Shown here: positions 1-5,770 of the stretch, one piece after another
Numbering within the stretch: position 1 is the stretch's first letter
How the letters are laid out: each line of letters starts with the position of its first letter
Assembly (NCBI GenBank): GCA_002427805.1
Contig: DIZB01000029.1
Span: 1-8,382, forward strand
Source: Candidatus Saccharibacteria bacterium UBA6039
Lineage (GTDB): Bacteria > Patescibacteriota > Saccharimonadia > Saccharimonadales > Saccharimonadaceae
Direction of reading: 5' to 3'
Length of the DNA stretch: 8,382 nt
Notes under the pieces: generated by a model
Seen by the model: only the letters and a program-made list of their open reading frames with translations
Databases searched by the model: none
Told to the model about the DNA's origin: nothing
Position numbers and translations under genes: made by a program

Positions 1-201
1 CGTAAGACCGTATAAAACTAATGCTGGCCAAGCTGAACTGAAGTTGAGATTACCCGCTTGGAGCTGCTGTAAAAGTGATGCGATAATGAGTGGTCCAACG
101 AAGGCGGACGTAATTGACGTTAGCCCAGAGTTTGTGATCGCAAACACGGTTCGCTTTGGGTACTGCATAGCAGCCTCAATAAAAAGTTTAATTGTGTGCA
201 T
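1..201 (-). CDS. Partial: N-terminus of probable ABC-transporter membrane domain
   Basis: Reading the minus strand from an ATG whose A is at 201 gives an open frame of 67 codons that runs off the left edge. It begins MHTIKLFIEAAMQYPKRTVF and contains a hydrophobic stretch with FVGPLIIASLLQQLQAG, followed by a short polar loop and the start of another hydrophobic segment (WPALVLYGLT). A short amphipathic lead, a long first membrane helix with a Pro near its end and a loop before helix 2 resemble the start of type 1 ABC exporter membrane domains that are fused to an ATPase. No ATPase part is in the window, so this rests on style alone. A GGAG (211-214 on plus as CTCC) lies 9 bases before the ATG. 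An alternative TTG start at 216, with AAAGGAG 5 bases before it, would add five residues. The gene is divergent from the DUF2127 gene. Confidence 0.55.
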   Translation of the reverse strand, partial: MHTIKLFIEAAMQYPKRTVFAITNSGLTSITSAFVGPLIIASLLQQLQAGNLNFSSAWPALVLYGLT

Positions 202-228
202 TGGACTCGTCTCCAAAATGTCTCCTTT

Positions 229-242
229 ACGTCGTCAGACGT
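229..242. repeat. Short inverted repeat ACGTC-GTCA-GACGT
   Basis: This is a perfect 5-bp inverted repeat around a 4-base centre, between the Shine-Dalgarno and the putative start site of the left-edge gene. It could be an operator half-site pair or a leader hairpin. A 5-bp stem is short enough to arise by chance. Confidence 0.3.
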
Positions 243-249
243 TTCAATA

Positions 250-255
250 ATTGTA
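250..255 (-). promoter_or_regulatory. Possible -10 box for the divergent minus-strand gene
   Basis: TACAAT on the minus strand would place transcription start near 243, giving a leader of about 27-42 bases that contains both candidate Shine-Dalgarno sites of the left-edge gene. I see no convincing -35 at the right spacing, so this is weak. Confidence 0.25.
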
Positions 256-264
256 GTAGTAGAG

Positions 265-279
265 GACCCCAGAAGGGTC
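265..279. repeat. Short inverted repeat GACCC-CAGAA-GGGTC
   Basis: A GC-rich 5-bp stem with a 5-base loop in the middle of the divergent intergenic region. No T-run follows on either strand, so it is not a standard intrinsic terminator. It may be an operator or a chance palindrome. Confidence 0.35.
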
Positions 280-298
280 ATAATGTCTATTAGTATGA

Positions 299-313
299 CT
301 CACCTATAGTGAG
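299..313. repeat. Short inverted repeat CTCAC-CTATA-GTGAG
   Basis: A second 5-bp stem with a 5-base loop, of the same geometry as the one at 265-279 and separated from it by 19 bases. It lies just upstream of the TATAAT box of the DUF2127 gene, roughly where a -35 would be. A regulator bound here could affect that promoter. No known operator is recognised. Confidence 0.3.
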
Positions 314-329
314 AAAGCAAGTAAAAGTT

Positions 330-335
330 TATAAT
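330..335 (+). promoter_or_regulatory. TATAAT -10 box of the DUF2127 gene
   Basis: A perfect TATAAT ends 8 bases before the ATG at 344, so transcription would start within a few bases of the start codon. There is no clear -35 (TAGTGA at 307-312 is poor) and only a weak AGAAG before the ATG, which fits a leaderless or near-leaderless transcript. Confidence 0.6.
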
Positions 336-343
336 AGAAGCAG

Positions 344-838
344 ATGAATGAGACACGAAAAAAATTACGAGAACAGCCATGGTTTGAAACCGTCTATAAA
401 ATTGGTGTTGGAATTAAAGGTTTTGATGGCCTCGTTGAGTTTGTCACGGGCATCGCTCTTCTTATCTCGCCGTCGCTTGTTCATATAGTCCTTAGCGCTG
501 TGGCTGTTGAAGTTGGTGAGCGCCAGGGGAGCGTGTCTCATTTTATTGCAGACTATATAGCCCGCGTTGATAATGATCTCTCAAGAAGTGGGCTCGGCTT
601 CTTAGTTCTTTTTTTGATAACGCACGGGCTCGTTAAATTGGCACTTGTGTACTGCCTCTTAAAAGAAATTGTGAAGGCATACCCAATTGCTCTCGCAATC
701 TTAGTTCTATTTCTTATCTACCAAGTATACGTCTTTATTATCCAGCCAAGTATTGGCATGGGTCTCTTCACATTCCTCGATATTGTTATTATCTGGCTTG
801 TATGGGGTGAATACCAAGACCTACGCTCTAAAAAGTGA
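344..838 (+). CDS. DUF2127 family integral membrane protein
   Basis: This 164-residue protein is mostly hydrophobic, with about four membrane segments near residues 27-50, 84-106, 112-134 and 139-155. The DUF2127 hallmarks are clear: THGLVKLALVYCLLKE at 93-108, YP at 113-114, YQVYVF at 126-131, and a C-terminal LD...W.VWGEY at 145-157. The family's biochemical role is not established, so I assign none. The N-terminus (MNETRKKLREQPWFETVYKIG) is basic and amphipathic and likely cytoplasmic. A polar loop at about 56-82 separates helices 1 and 2. The ATG is chosen because it follows the TATAAT box directly and because the family region starts right after it. The TGA stop touches the next gene's -10 box; the following start codon is 17 bases downstream. 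Confidence 0.85.
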   Translation: MNETRKKLREQPWFETVYKIGVGIKGFDGLVEFVTGIALLISPSLVHIVLSAVAVEVGERQGSVSHFIADYIARVDNDLSRSGLGFLVLFLITHGLVKLALVYCLLKEIVKAYPIALAILVLFLIYQVYVFIIQPSIGMGLFTFLDIVIIWLVWGEYQDLRSKK

Positions 839-844
839 TATAAT
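839..844 (+). promoter_or_regulatory. TATAAT -10 box of trhO
   Basis: A perfect TATAAT begins directly after the TGA stop of the DUF2127 gene (836-838) and ends 11 bases before the trhO ATG. The expected start site is near 851, leaving about 5 leader bases and no Shine-Dalgarno. No -35 match is visible at 16-18 bases upstream. Confidence 0.55.
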
Positions 845-855
845 ATACTTTCGTT

Positions 856-1761
856 ATGCAAAAAATCCTGCTCTATTATATGTTCACGCCGATTGTCGAT
901 CCAATCACTCTTAAGCTGTGGCAAAAAACGTTATGTGACAGTCTTAACTTGCATGGCCGGGTTCTTATTTCGCATCAAGGAATAAATGGCACAGTTGGTG
1001 GTGACCTAGAAGATCTTAAAAAATACGTTAAGGCAACAAAACAATTTGCTGCGTTTAAAAACATTGTCTTCAAGTGGAGCGATGGTAAAAAAGAAGACTT
1101 TCCACGTATGTCTGTACGTGTTCGCCGTGAACTTGTAGGTTTTCAAAATAGTGAAGACGAATTTGATGTCGATGCCAAGGGCGTTGTTGGTGGTGGTATT
1201 CATTTAAAGCCAAAACAGGTGCACGAACTCGTTGAGAAATATGGCGACGACGTTGTTTTCTTCGATGGACGAAATGAACACGAAGCGAAGATTGGTAAGT
1301 TTAGGAATGCAGTTGTACCGAATACGAATACATCTCGTGATTTTATTAATGAGCTTGAGAGCGACAAATATAACGACCTAAAAGACAAGAAGATAGTCAC
1401 CTACTGTACTGGTGGTATACGCTGTGAAGTGATTTCGGCTATGATGAAAAAACGTGGCTTTAATGAGGTCTATCAGATTGATGGTGGCATTGTGAAATAT
1501 GGTGAAAGCTACGGTGACGACGGTTTGTGGGAGGGTAGTCTACGCGTCTTTGATGAGCGTATGACGGTTGACTTTAGCGATCATGCAAAAGTGATCGGCA
1601 CGTGTAGTCACTGCGGTGGCTCGACAAATAATTTTGAAAACTGTGCCTGGGCGAATTGTAACGAACTTGTGCTTATTTGTTTAAACTGTAAGCAAAACCC
1701 TAACCTCCTCTTTCATAGCGAGTTGTGCCGGACGAATGCGATGAGCCTTAGCACGGTATAA
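856..1761 (+). CDS. trhO: tRNA uridine(34) hydroxylase TrhO (YceA-like, rhodanese domain)
   Basis: TrhO proteins hydroxylate uridine 34 of certain tRNAs to 5-hydroxyuridine in an oxygen-dependent reaction, the first step toward wobble cmo5U or mo5U. The 301-residue product has the family layout. The N-terminal ferredoxin-like domain includes GRVLISHQGINGTVGG (35-50) and WSDGKKEDFPRMSVRVR. A rhodanese domain spans about 117-216, with its active-site loop YCTGGIRCE (Cys184, and Cys190 six residues on) and VYQIDGGIVKYGE. The C-terminal cysteine-rich tail starts CSHC (250, 253), continues with Cys263, 268, 275 and 278 and another Cys near the end, and is likely a zinc site. It is slightly shorter than E. 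coli TrhO (about 350). The ATG at 856 is supported by the conserved start of the family and by the -10 box just upstream. Its TAA stop lies within the -10 box of uvrC. Confidence is high for the family; the exact tRNA targets are unknown. Confidence 0.93.
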   Translation: MQKILLYYMFTPIVDPITLKLWQKTLCDSLNLHGRVLISHQGINGTVGGDLEDLKKYVKATKQFAAFKNIVFKWSDGKKEDFPRMSVRVRRELVGFQNSEDEFDVDAKGVVGGGIHLKPKQVHELVEKYGDDVVFFDGRNEHEAKIGKFRNAVVPNTNTSRDFINELESDKYNDLKDKKIVTYCTGGIRCEVISAMMKKRGFNEVYQIDGGIVKYGESYGDDGLWEGSLRVFDERMTVDFSDHAKVIGTCSHCGGSTNNFENCAWANCNELVLICLNCKQNPNLLFHSELCRTNAMSLSTV

Positions 1762-1762
1762 T
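1757..1762 (+). promoter_or_regulatory. TATAAT -10 box of uvrC, overlapping the trhO stop codon
   Basis: TATAAT at 1757-1762 contains most of the trhO TAA stop (1759-1761) and ends 6 bases before the uvrC GTG at 1769. A start site 6-7 bases downstream would fall on the GTG itself, so a truly leaderless mRNA is expected. There is no Shine-Dalgarno. Confidence 0.55.
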
Positions 1763-1768
1763 AATAGT

Positions 1769-3325
1769 GTGAACGCAAAGCTTGAAGATAAACTCAAAAC
1801 ATTACCACGCAGTAGCGGGGTTTATTTTCATAAAGATACAACAGGCGAAATTATCTATGTCGGTAAGGCAGCCGTCCTGAAAAACCGCGTTAAGCAGTAC
1901 TTTCAAAGTACCCGTGATATGGATGTGAAAACAAGAGCACTTGTAGCAGAAATTGACGATACTGACTGGATTGAAACGGAAAGCGAAATTGATGCACTGT
2001 TCCTTGAAAGTGAAATGGTGAAACGCTATATGCCTCGTTTTAACATTTTGCTGCGCGATGATAAGTCTCAGCTGTTTGTGCGCATTGATATGAAAAGCGA
2101 GTGGCCAACAATCTCATATACACGTAACCCAAGTGACGATGGAGCCGAATATTTTGGACCGTATTTTAATGGCTATGCGGTGAAAAAGGCGCTTCGCTAT
2201 TTACGTAAAGTTTTTCCATATTATACGTCGACACCAAAGCGCAGTGAACGTGCCGACCTTGATGTCCACATTGGGCTTAGTCCACGACCAGGTACAAGCA
2301 GTGAAGATTATAAAAAAACACTGCGAAAACTCATTCGTTATATGCAGGGTGGCCGCAAAGCACTATCAAAGGAAATTGAAAAAGAAATGCATCTGGCCGC
2401 AAAGCTTCATGACTTTGAAAATGCAGCACTGCTTCGCAACAAAATTCGTGACCTTAAAGAGCTCCAGCAGCGAATTATGTTCGGTGACCGTGAGTTTCTT
2501 GATATCTCTAAGGACAAGGCTCTGAGCAGTATTGCAGACTTATTCGAATTACCAAAAATCCCAGCTCGGATTGAAGGCTATGATATTTCTCACATGAGTG
2601 GAACAAATGTTGTTGCAAGTATGGTGGTATTTAGTAACGGTGTGAGTGACCGTGCGAGTTATCGCAAGTTTAAAACCCGTATTGAACAAAATGATGATTA
2701 TTATAATATGCAGGAAACGATTGGCCGTAGGACGAGTGAGAAAAATATGAAAGCGTGGGGAGTGCCAGATTTAATGGTGATTGATGGCGGCAAAGGTCAG
2801 CTTGATGCTGCATTAAAGGCACTTGAGGAACGCGGTATAAAAATTCCAATGATAAGCATTGCTAAGCGTGAGGAAGAACTTATCGTCCATGGAACACGCT
2901 CAAATATTTCAACCGCTAAGTTAGATGAATTTCGACGCACACCAACCGAGAGTATCGATGTAACGACGTCGGGAGACTATTATATTGTGAATCTTCACCC
3001 CGGGCAGCGGAACGCTTCTTCACACTCAGGTAACCTACGTGGAACTGACACTTTTTCAAGTTACTCCGATGTAACAAAGCTTTTTCAGCGTGTTCGGGAC
3101 GAGTCTCACCGCTTTGCGATCAGTTATCATACGGTTCTGAAGCGTGCCAAACAAACGGAGGGCAAGTTAGAGGAAATACCAGGTATTGGTCCAGCAACTC
3201 GCCGGAAACTCATACGTACGTTTGGCAGCGTTAAGGCCGTGGAGGTGGCAACCCTTAAGCAGTTAATTGACACAATTGGTGAGGCTAAAGCGAAACAAGT
3301 ATCTCAGTATTTGCGGGTGACATAA
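1769..3325 (+). CDS. uvrC: UvrABC system protein C (excinuclease subunit), cysteine-free
   Basis: UvrC makes the two incisions around a DNA lesion in nucleotide excision repair, working with UvrA and UvrB in the cytoplasm. Domains in order: GIY-YIG nuclease at about 13-95 (Tyr19, YVGKA at 30-34, Arg40, Glu80); UVR/UvrB-binding helix at about 205-240 (KEIEKEM..AAKLHDFENAALLRNKI); RNase H-like nuclease with GYDISH (Asp272), LMVIDGGKGQL (Asp339) and DESHRFAI (His447); a tandem helix-hairpin-helix end at about 468-516 (IPGIGPATRRKL). It has 518 residues against roughly 600 in E. coli. No cysteine occurs anywhere. At the positions of the E. coli cluster-binding cysteines I see non-cysteine residues (Asp163, Ser171, Gly175 and a Tyr/Thr/Ser near 151-154). 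The stretch between AKREEEL (365-371) and His447 looks longer than usual. The GTG start follows the -10 box directly. The stop overlaps the duplicated upstream repeat of the next gene. Confidence 0.95.
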   Translation: MNAKLEDKLKTLPRSSGVYFHKDTTGEIIYVGKAAVLKNRVKQYFQSTRDMDVKTRALVAEIDDTDWIETESEIDALFLESEMVKRYMPRFNILLRDDKSQLFVRIDMKSEWPTISYTRNPSDDGAEYFGPYFNGYAVKKALRYLRKVFPYYTSTPKRSERADLDVHIGLSPRPGTSSEDYKKTLRKLIRYMQGGRKALSKEIEKEMHLAAKLHDFENAALLRNKIRDLKELQQRIMFGDREFLDISKDKALSSIADLFELPKIPARIEGYDISHMSGTNVVASMVVFSNGVSDRASYRKFKTRIEQNDDYYNMQETIGRRTSEKNMKAWGVPDLMVIDGGKGQLDAALKALEERGIKIPMISIAKREEELIVHGTRSNISTAKLDEFRRTPTESIDVTTSGDYYIVNLHPGQRNASSHSGNLRGTDTFSSYSDVTKLFQRVRDESHRFAISYHTVLKRAKQTEGKLEEIPGIGPATRRKLIRTFGSVKAVEVATLKQLIDTIGEAKAKQVSQYLRVT

Positions 3326-3340
3326 CCCTTATGCTATAGT
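3311..3340 (+). promoter_or_regulatory. Extended -10 promoter of the first pilin-collar gene
   Basis: TGC followed by TATAGT (3335-3340) is an extended -10 motif. TTGCGG at 3311-3316 is a possible weak -35 with an 18-base spacer. Transcription would start near 3347, giving a leader of about 25 bases that contains AAAGGG (3356-3361) before the GTG at 3372. The same arrangement precedes the paralogue at 5771, which supports it as real. The -35 and part of the spacer lie inside the end of uvrC. Confidence 0.6.
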
Positions 3341-3342
3341 GA
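3322..3342 (+). repeat. 21-base direct repeat, copy 1 (promoter region)
   Basis: These 21 bases are identical to 5723-5743. They include the uvrC stop codon (3323-3325) and the extended -10 element (core CCCTTATGCTATAGTGA). Similarity continues less perfectly into the leader (GTACT, TTATA, TACACGTGGG). The repeat probably arose when the downstream gene was duplicated together with its promoter. Confidence 0.9.
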
Positions 3343-3371
3343 TGGTACTACTTATAAAGGGTGTGCTACAC

Positions 3372-5687
3372 GTGGGTAAATTGATCAATTTAGCAAGAAT
3401 CAAAAAAGGTTTTACGGTTGTTGAACTTCTTGTTGTGATTGCAGTGATTGGGATTATTGCCGGTGTCGTTGTCGTTAGCTATAGCGGGTGGAGACACACG
3501 ACTCTCGCATCTCAAGTAAAAAGTGATCTTAATGGTCTTTCGGCAGCACTCGAAAGTTCAAAAAACTTTACTGGCGGTTACCCAACAACTGCAGGAGCAC
3601 TTAATGCACTTTTCACTGTTAGCTCTGGTACAACACTCACACCAACAAGCCTCGGAGCAACTGCATATTGTCTTGATGCAACTACATCCAGTGACAGTTC
3701 AATTACGTACTATTTGGCTTCTGAGAGTAAAGATCAAGGAGCGCTCTCCGGAACCTGCGCAACGAGACCTGGTCTCCCTGCACCCGGTGCGCCGTCTGGT
3801 TTGGCATTTACAGCGACAGGTGGAACGTATGTGTCCCTATCATGGACTGCAGGCGCAAATGCTGTAAGCTATAACGTTCAATGTGCGTCTGATGCTGGAT
3901 TCATATTGGGTCTACAGTCAACGACAGTAAACTCACCAACTGTGATTGCAACTGTTTCTGGGCTTACGCCATCAACAACGTATTATTGTCGTGTGAACTC
4001 TACAAATGCTAATGGAACGAGCGCATGGATAACGCAAAGTAGTAGCTCGACGACAAATAATACCTATGGTTCACTCGCAGTAGCGACTTCGCTCGAAGGC
4101 TACTGGACATCAGCTCCACAGGGCTTCTTGCTTGAGGATGGATCGGCTGTTTCACGTTACACATATGCAGACTTGTTCGCAATCATTGGTACGACCTATG
4201 GAGTGGGTGATGGCTCGAGTACATTTAATCTCCCCGATTCTCGCGGACGAACGCCTGTCAATTTGAACTCAACGGATGCGGAGTTTAATACAATCGGTGA
4301 GACCTATGGTACGAAGACAGATGTTCAAACATTGTTGCAACTACCGAGCCACACTCACATTCAAAATGCCCACACGCATGTTAGTGGCTTTGCTGGTGTG
4401 AACGCAGGAGCATCGTACGGCGTTATAGATATTACTGGTTATCCGGGTGCTTCGATAGCAGGAAACATTAATGGACAAAATGGACAAAATACGATTTACC
4501 ATGACTATACGAGTCCAACTATTGCTACGAATCAGAACACAGGGGGCAGTGTTGCTCACAATATTGTACAGCCTTCTATCGTAAAGACATTCGCAATTAA
4601 GTACTCACCAATTGATACGAGTGCTGCAACCCTACCAATCGCTTCGTCTGTAAATGGCTATTGGTCATCGGCACCATCTGGCTACTTGGCTGAAGACGGC
4701 TCAGCAGTATCACGAGCAACATATTCAGCACTTTTTGCTGCTATTGGAACAACCTATGGCGCAGGTGACGGCTCAACAACCTTCAACCTCCCTGATTCTC
4801 GCGGAAGAGCCAATGTTAACTTGAGTCCATCGGACTCAGAATTCAATACGTTGGGTGAAAAGTATGGTGAAAAAGCACATACGATGGTAGTTAACGAAAT
4901 GCCGTCACATACGCATATTCAAAACCCACATAACCATGTTGAGGGATTTGCTGGCGTCAATGGCAACGCTAGCTTTGGGGTTGCAACAATTGGGGCTGGC
5001 AATATTAACGCCAGCCAAAATGGTCAGAGTACGGCATACCATCCATATTTCAGCTCCGAGGTAGCAGTCAATCAAAGTGCCGGTAGTGGGCTGCCTGAAA
5101 ATGTTATTCAACCTTCGATTGTGCAATTGGCTGTCATTAAGTATACTGCCGCAACTGGCACGGCGACCAATGTCGTCCCCGGAACATCAATTAGTGGTTA
5201 TTGGTCTTCGGCGCCAACGGGCTACTTAGCGGAAGACGGCTCAGCGGTATCACGAACAACATATGCCAGCCTATTCGCACTTATTGGTACAACCTATGGA
5301 GCTGGTAATGGCTCGACAACCTTTAACCTTCCGGATTCTCGCGGTAGAGTGAGTGTTAACATTAGCCCAAGCGATGCAGAATTTAATTCAATGGGTGAGA
5401 AGTATGGTGAAAAAACACACCTTATGACAATCGCCGAAATGGCTTCTCATACACATATACAAAATGCACATAGCCATATTGATGGGTTTGCGGGTGTTAA
5501 CACGGGTGGTACATACGGCACAGCGGCATCTGCTCCATCAGGTAATATTGATGGCCAAAGCGGTCAAAGCGGTAGTTATCACGCTATAACGAGCTCTGAG
5601 ACTGCAACGAATCAAAACACGGGTGGCGGACAAGCGTTTAACGTTATACAACCATCAATCGTTAAATCATTCGCTATTAAATACTAG
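3372..5687 (+). CDS. Prepilin-FN3-phage tail collar fusion protein with three collar modules
   Basis: A 771-residue protein of unusual architecture. Residues 1-13 are a class III prepilin leader ending KKG, cut before Phe14, with Glu18 at mature +5 and a hydrophobic helix to about 37. A small pilin-like domain (41-135) has a probable disulfide pair (Cys100, Cys129). An FN3-like domain (138-226) follows, with W158, YNVQC (Cys171) and YYCRV (Cys206), then a Ser/Thr/Asn-rich linker. Three tandem phage tail-collar modules (233-411, 412-591, 592-771) each show EGYW/NGYW/SGYW, a DGSAVSR..Y..LF..IGTTYG...GS.TFNLPDSRGR core, two HxH motifs around HIQN, and an ending close to NVIQPSIVK.FAIKY. I infer export by the type IV pilus machinery and display as an adhesive minor pilin. 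The start is placed at GTG 3372, not an earlier in-frame GTG at 3339 inside the -10 box. The chosen start matches the paralogue's GTGGG(T/A)AAATT and gives a 13-residue leader. The binding target is unknown. Confidence 0.9.
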   Translation: MGKLINLARIKKGFTVVELLVVIAVIGIIAGVVVVSYSGWRHTTLASQVKSDLNGLSAALESSKNFTGGYPTTAGALNALFTVSSGTTLTPTSLGATAYCLDATTSSDSSITYYLASESKDQGALSGTCATRPGLPAPGAPSGLAFTATGGTYVSLSWTAGANAVSYNVQCASDAGFILGLQSTTVNSPTVIATVSGLTPSTTYYCRVNSTNANGTSAWITQSSSSTTNNTYGSLAVATSLEGYWTSAPQGFLLEDGSAVSRYTYADLFAIIGTTYGVGDGSSTFNLPDSRGRTPVNLNSTDAEFNTIGETYGTKTDVQTLLQLPSHTHIQNAHTHVSGFAGVNAGASYGVIDITGYPGASIAGNINGQNGQNTIYHDYTSPTIATNQNTGGSVAHNIVQPSIVKTFAIKYSPIDTSAATLPIASSVNGYWSSAPSGYLAEDGSAVSRATYSALFAAIGTTYGAGDGSTTFNLPDSRGRANVNLSPSDSEFNTLGEKYGEKAHTMVVNEMPSHTHIQNPHNHVEGFAGVNGNASFGVATIGAGNINASQNGQSTAYHPYFSSEVAVNQSAGSGLPENVIQPSIVQLAVIKYTAATGTATNVVPGTSISGYWSSAPTGYLAEDGSAVSRTTYASLFALIGTTYGAGNGSTTFNLPDSRGRVSVNISPSDAEFNSMGEKYGEKTHLMTIAEMASHTHIQNAHSHIDGFAGVNTGGTYGTAASAPSGNIDGQSGQSGSYHAITSSETATNQNTGGGQAFNVIQPSIVKSFAIKY
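3900..4021 (+). repeat. Highly conserved nucleotide patch in FN3 coding region, copy 1
   Basis: Compared with 6299-6420, this patch has identical runs of 35 bases (3900-3934), 32 bases (3963-3994) and 20 bases (4002-4021) with few changes between. The flanking code for the same protein segment differs at many third codon positions. It codes for the second half of the FN3-like domain, from FILGL to NANGT. Confidence 0.8.
4068..4604 (+). repeat. Collar module 1 of the first pilin-collar gene
   Basis: It encodes residues 233-411 (179 aa). The collar core is intact, but the stretch after LPDSRGR (TPVNLNSTDAEF, then GTKTDVQTLLQ) is the most divergent of the three modules. HxH motifs are His327/329 and His334/336. 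The variable insert is of the FAGVN type and includes an extra Gly/Pro-containing patch (VIDITGYPGASI). It ends QPSIVKTFAIKY and has a linker to module 2 (SPIDTSAATLPIAS) that differs from the one between modules 2 and 3. Confidence 0.85.
4605..5144 (+). repeat. Collar module 2 of the first pilin-collar gene
   Basis: It encodes residues 412-591 (180 aa). Marks are YLAEDGSAVSRATY, the NLPDSRGR core, GEKYGEKAHTMVVNEMPS, and HxH at His513/515 and His520/522. The FAGVN-type insert ends AVNQSAGSG, and the module ends QPSIVQLAVIKY. Its C-terminal half closely matches collar module 1 of the paralogous gene (6467-6976), including the TAATGTATN linker that follows. Confidence 0.85.
5145..5684 (+). repeat. 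Collar module 3 of the first pilin-collar gene
   Basis: It encodes residues 592-771 (180 aa) and ends at the stop codon. Marks are the linker TAATGTATN, YLAEDGSAVSRTTY, GEKYGEKTHLMTIAEMAS, HxH at His693/695 and His700/702, the FAGVN-type insert, and GGGQAFNVIQPSIVKSFAIKY. It is the counterpart of the last module of the paralogue (6977-7510), apart from the variable insert. Confidence 0.85.
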
Positions 5688-5711
5688 GTAGATGTTCGAA
5701 CTTCTTGCTAT

Positions 5712-5741
5712 TTGCAGGGTCTATAACCCTTATGCTATAGT
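5712..5741 (+). promoter_or_regulatory. Extended -10 promoter of the second pilin-collar gene
   Basis: TGC plus TATAGT (5736-5741), with TTGCAG at 5712-5717 as a possible -35 at an 18-base spacer. This is the same geometry as the promoter of the first paralogue (TTGCGG). The predicted start near 5748 leaves a leader of about 23 bases with AGGAAG (5758-5763) 7 bases before the GTG. The second and third pilin-like genes probably share this promoter. I see no terminator between 5687 and here, so read-through from the first gene is also possible. Confidence 0.6.
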
Positions 5742-5743
5742 GA
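5723..5743 (+). repeat. 21-base direct repeat, copy 2 (promoter region)
   Basis: Identical to 3322-3342 over 21 bases, in the 83-base gap between the two pilin-collar genes. The TAA that is the uvrC stop in copy 1 has no coding role here. That suggests, but does not prove, that the duplicated segment began at the 3' end of uvrC. Confidence 0.9.
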
Positions 5744-5770
5744 CAGTACTGTTATATAGGAAGTTTACAC

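Noticed and set aside
44..250. Plus-strand open frame of 68 codons at the left edge
   Set aside because: It lies opposite the minus-strand frame that has hydrophobic transporter-like content and good Shine-Dalgarno sites. Its own translation resembles no domain and it has no ribosome binding site.
290..308. Sequence resembling a T7 RNA polymerase promoter (TAGTATGACTCACCTATAG)
   Set aside because: It has two substitutions and one inserted base relative to the T7 consensus, and no phage genes are nearby. It is most likely coincidence, partly created by the inverted repeat at 299-313.
3339..3371. Earlier in-frame GTG start for the first pilin-collar gene, adding 11 residues
   Set aside because: It falls inside the -10 element shared with the paralogue and has no ribosome binding site. 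The GTG at 3372 matches the paralogue's start and gives a normal prepilin leader.
4341..5126. Minus-strand open frames at 4341-4559 and 4905-5126
   Set aside because: They are shadows of the repeated collar coding sequence in the opposite strand, with no start signals or recognisable domains.
5688..5730. Intrinsic terminator after the first pilin-collar gene
   Set aside because: Only a small palindrome (GTTCGAAC) is present, with no GC-rich stem followed by a T-run, so I cannot support a terminator.
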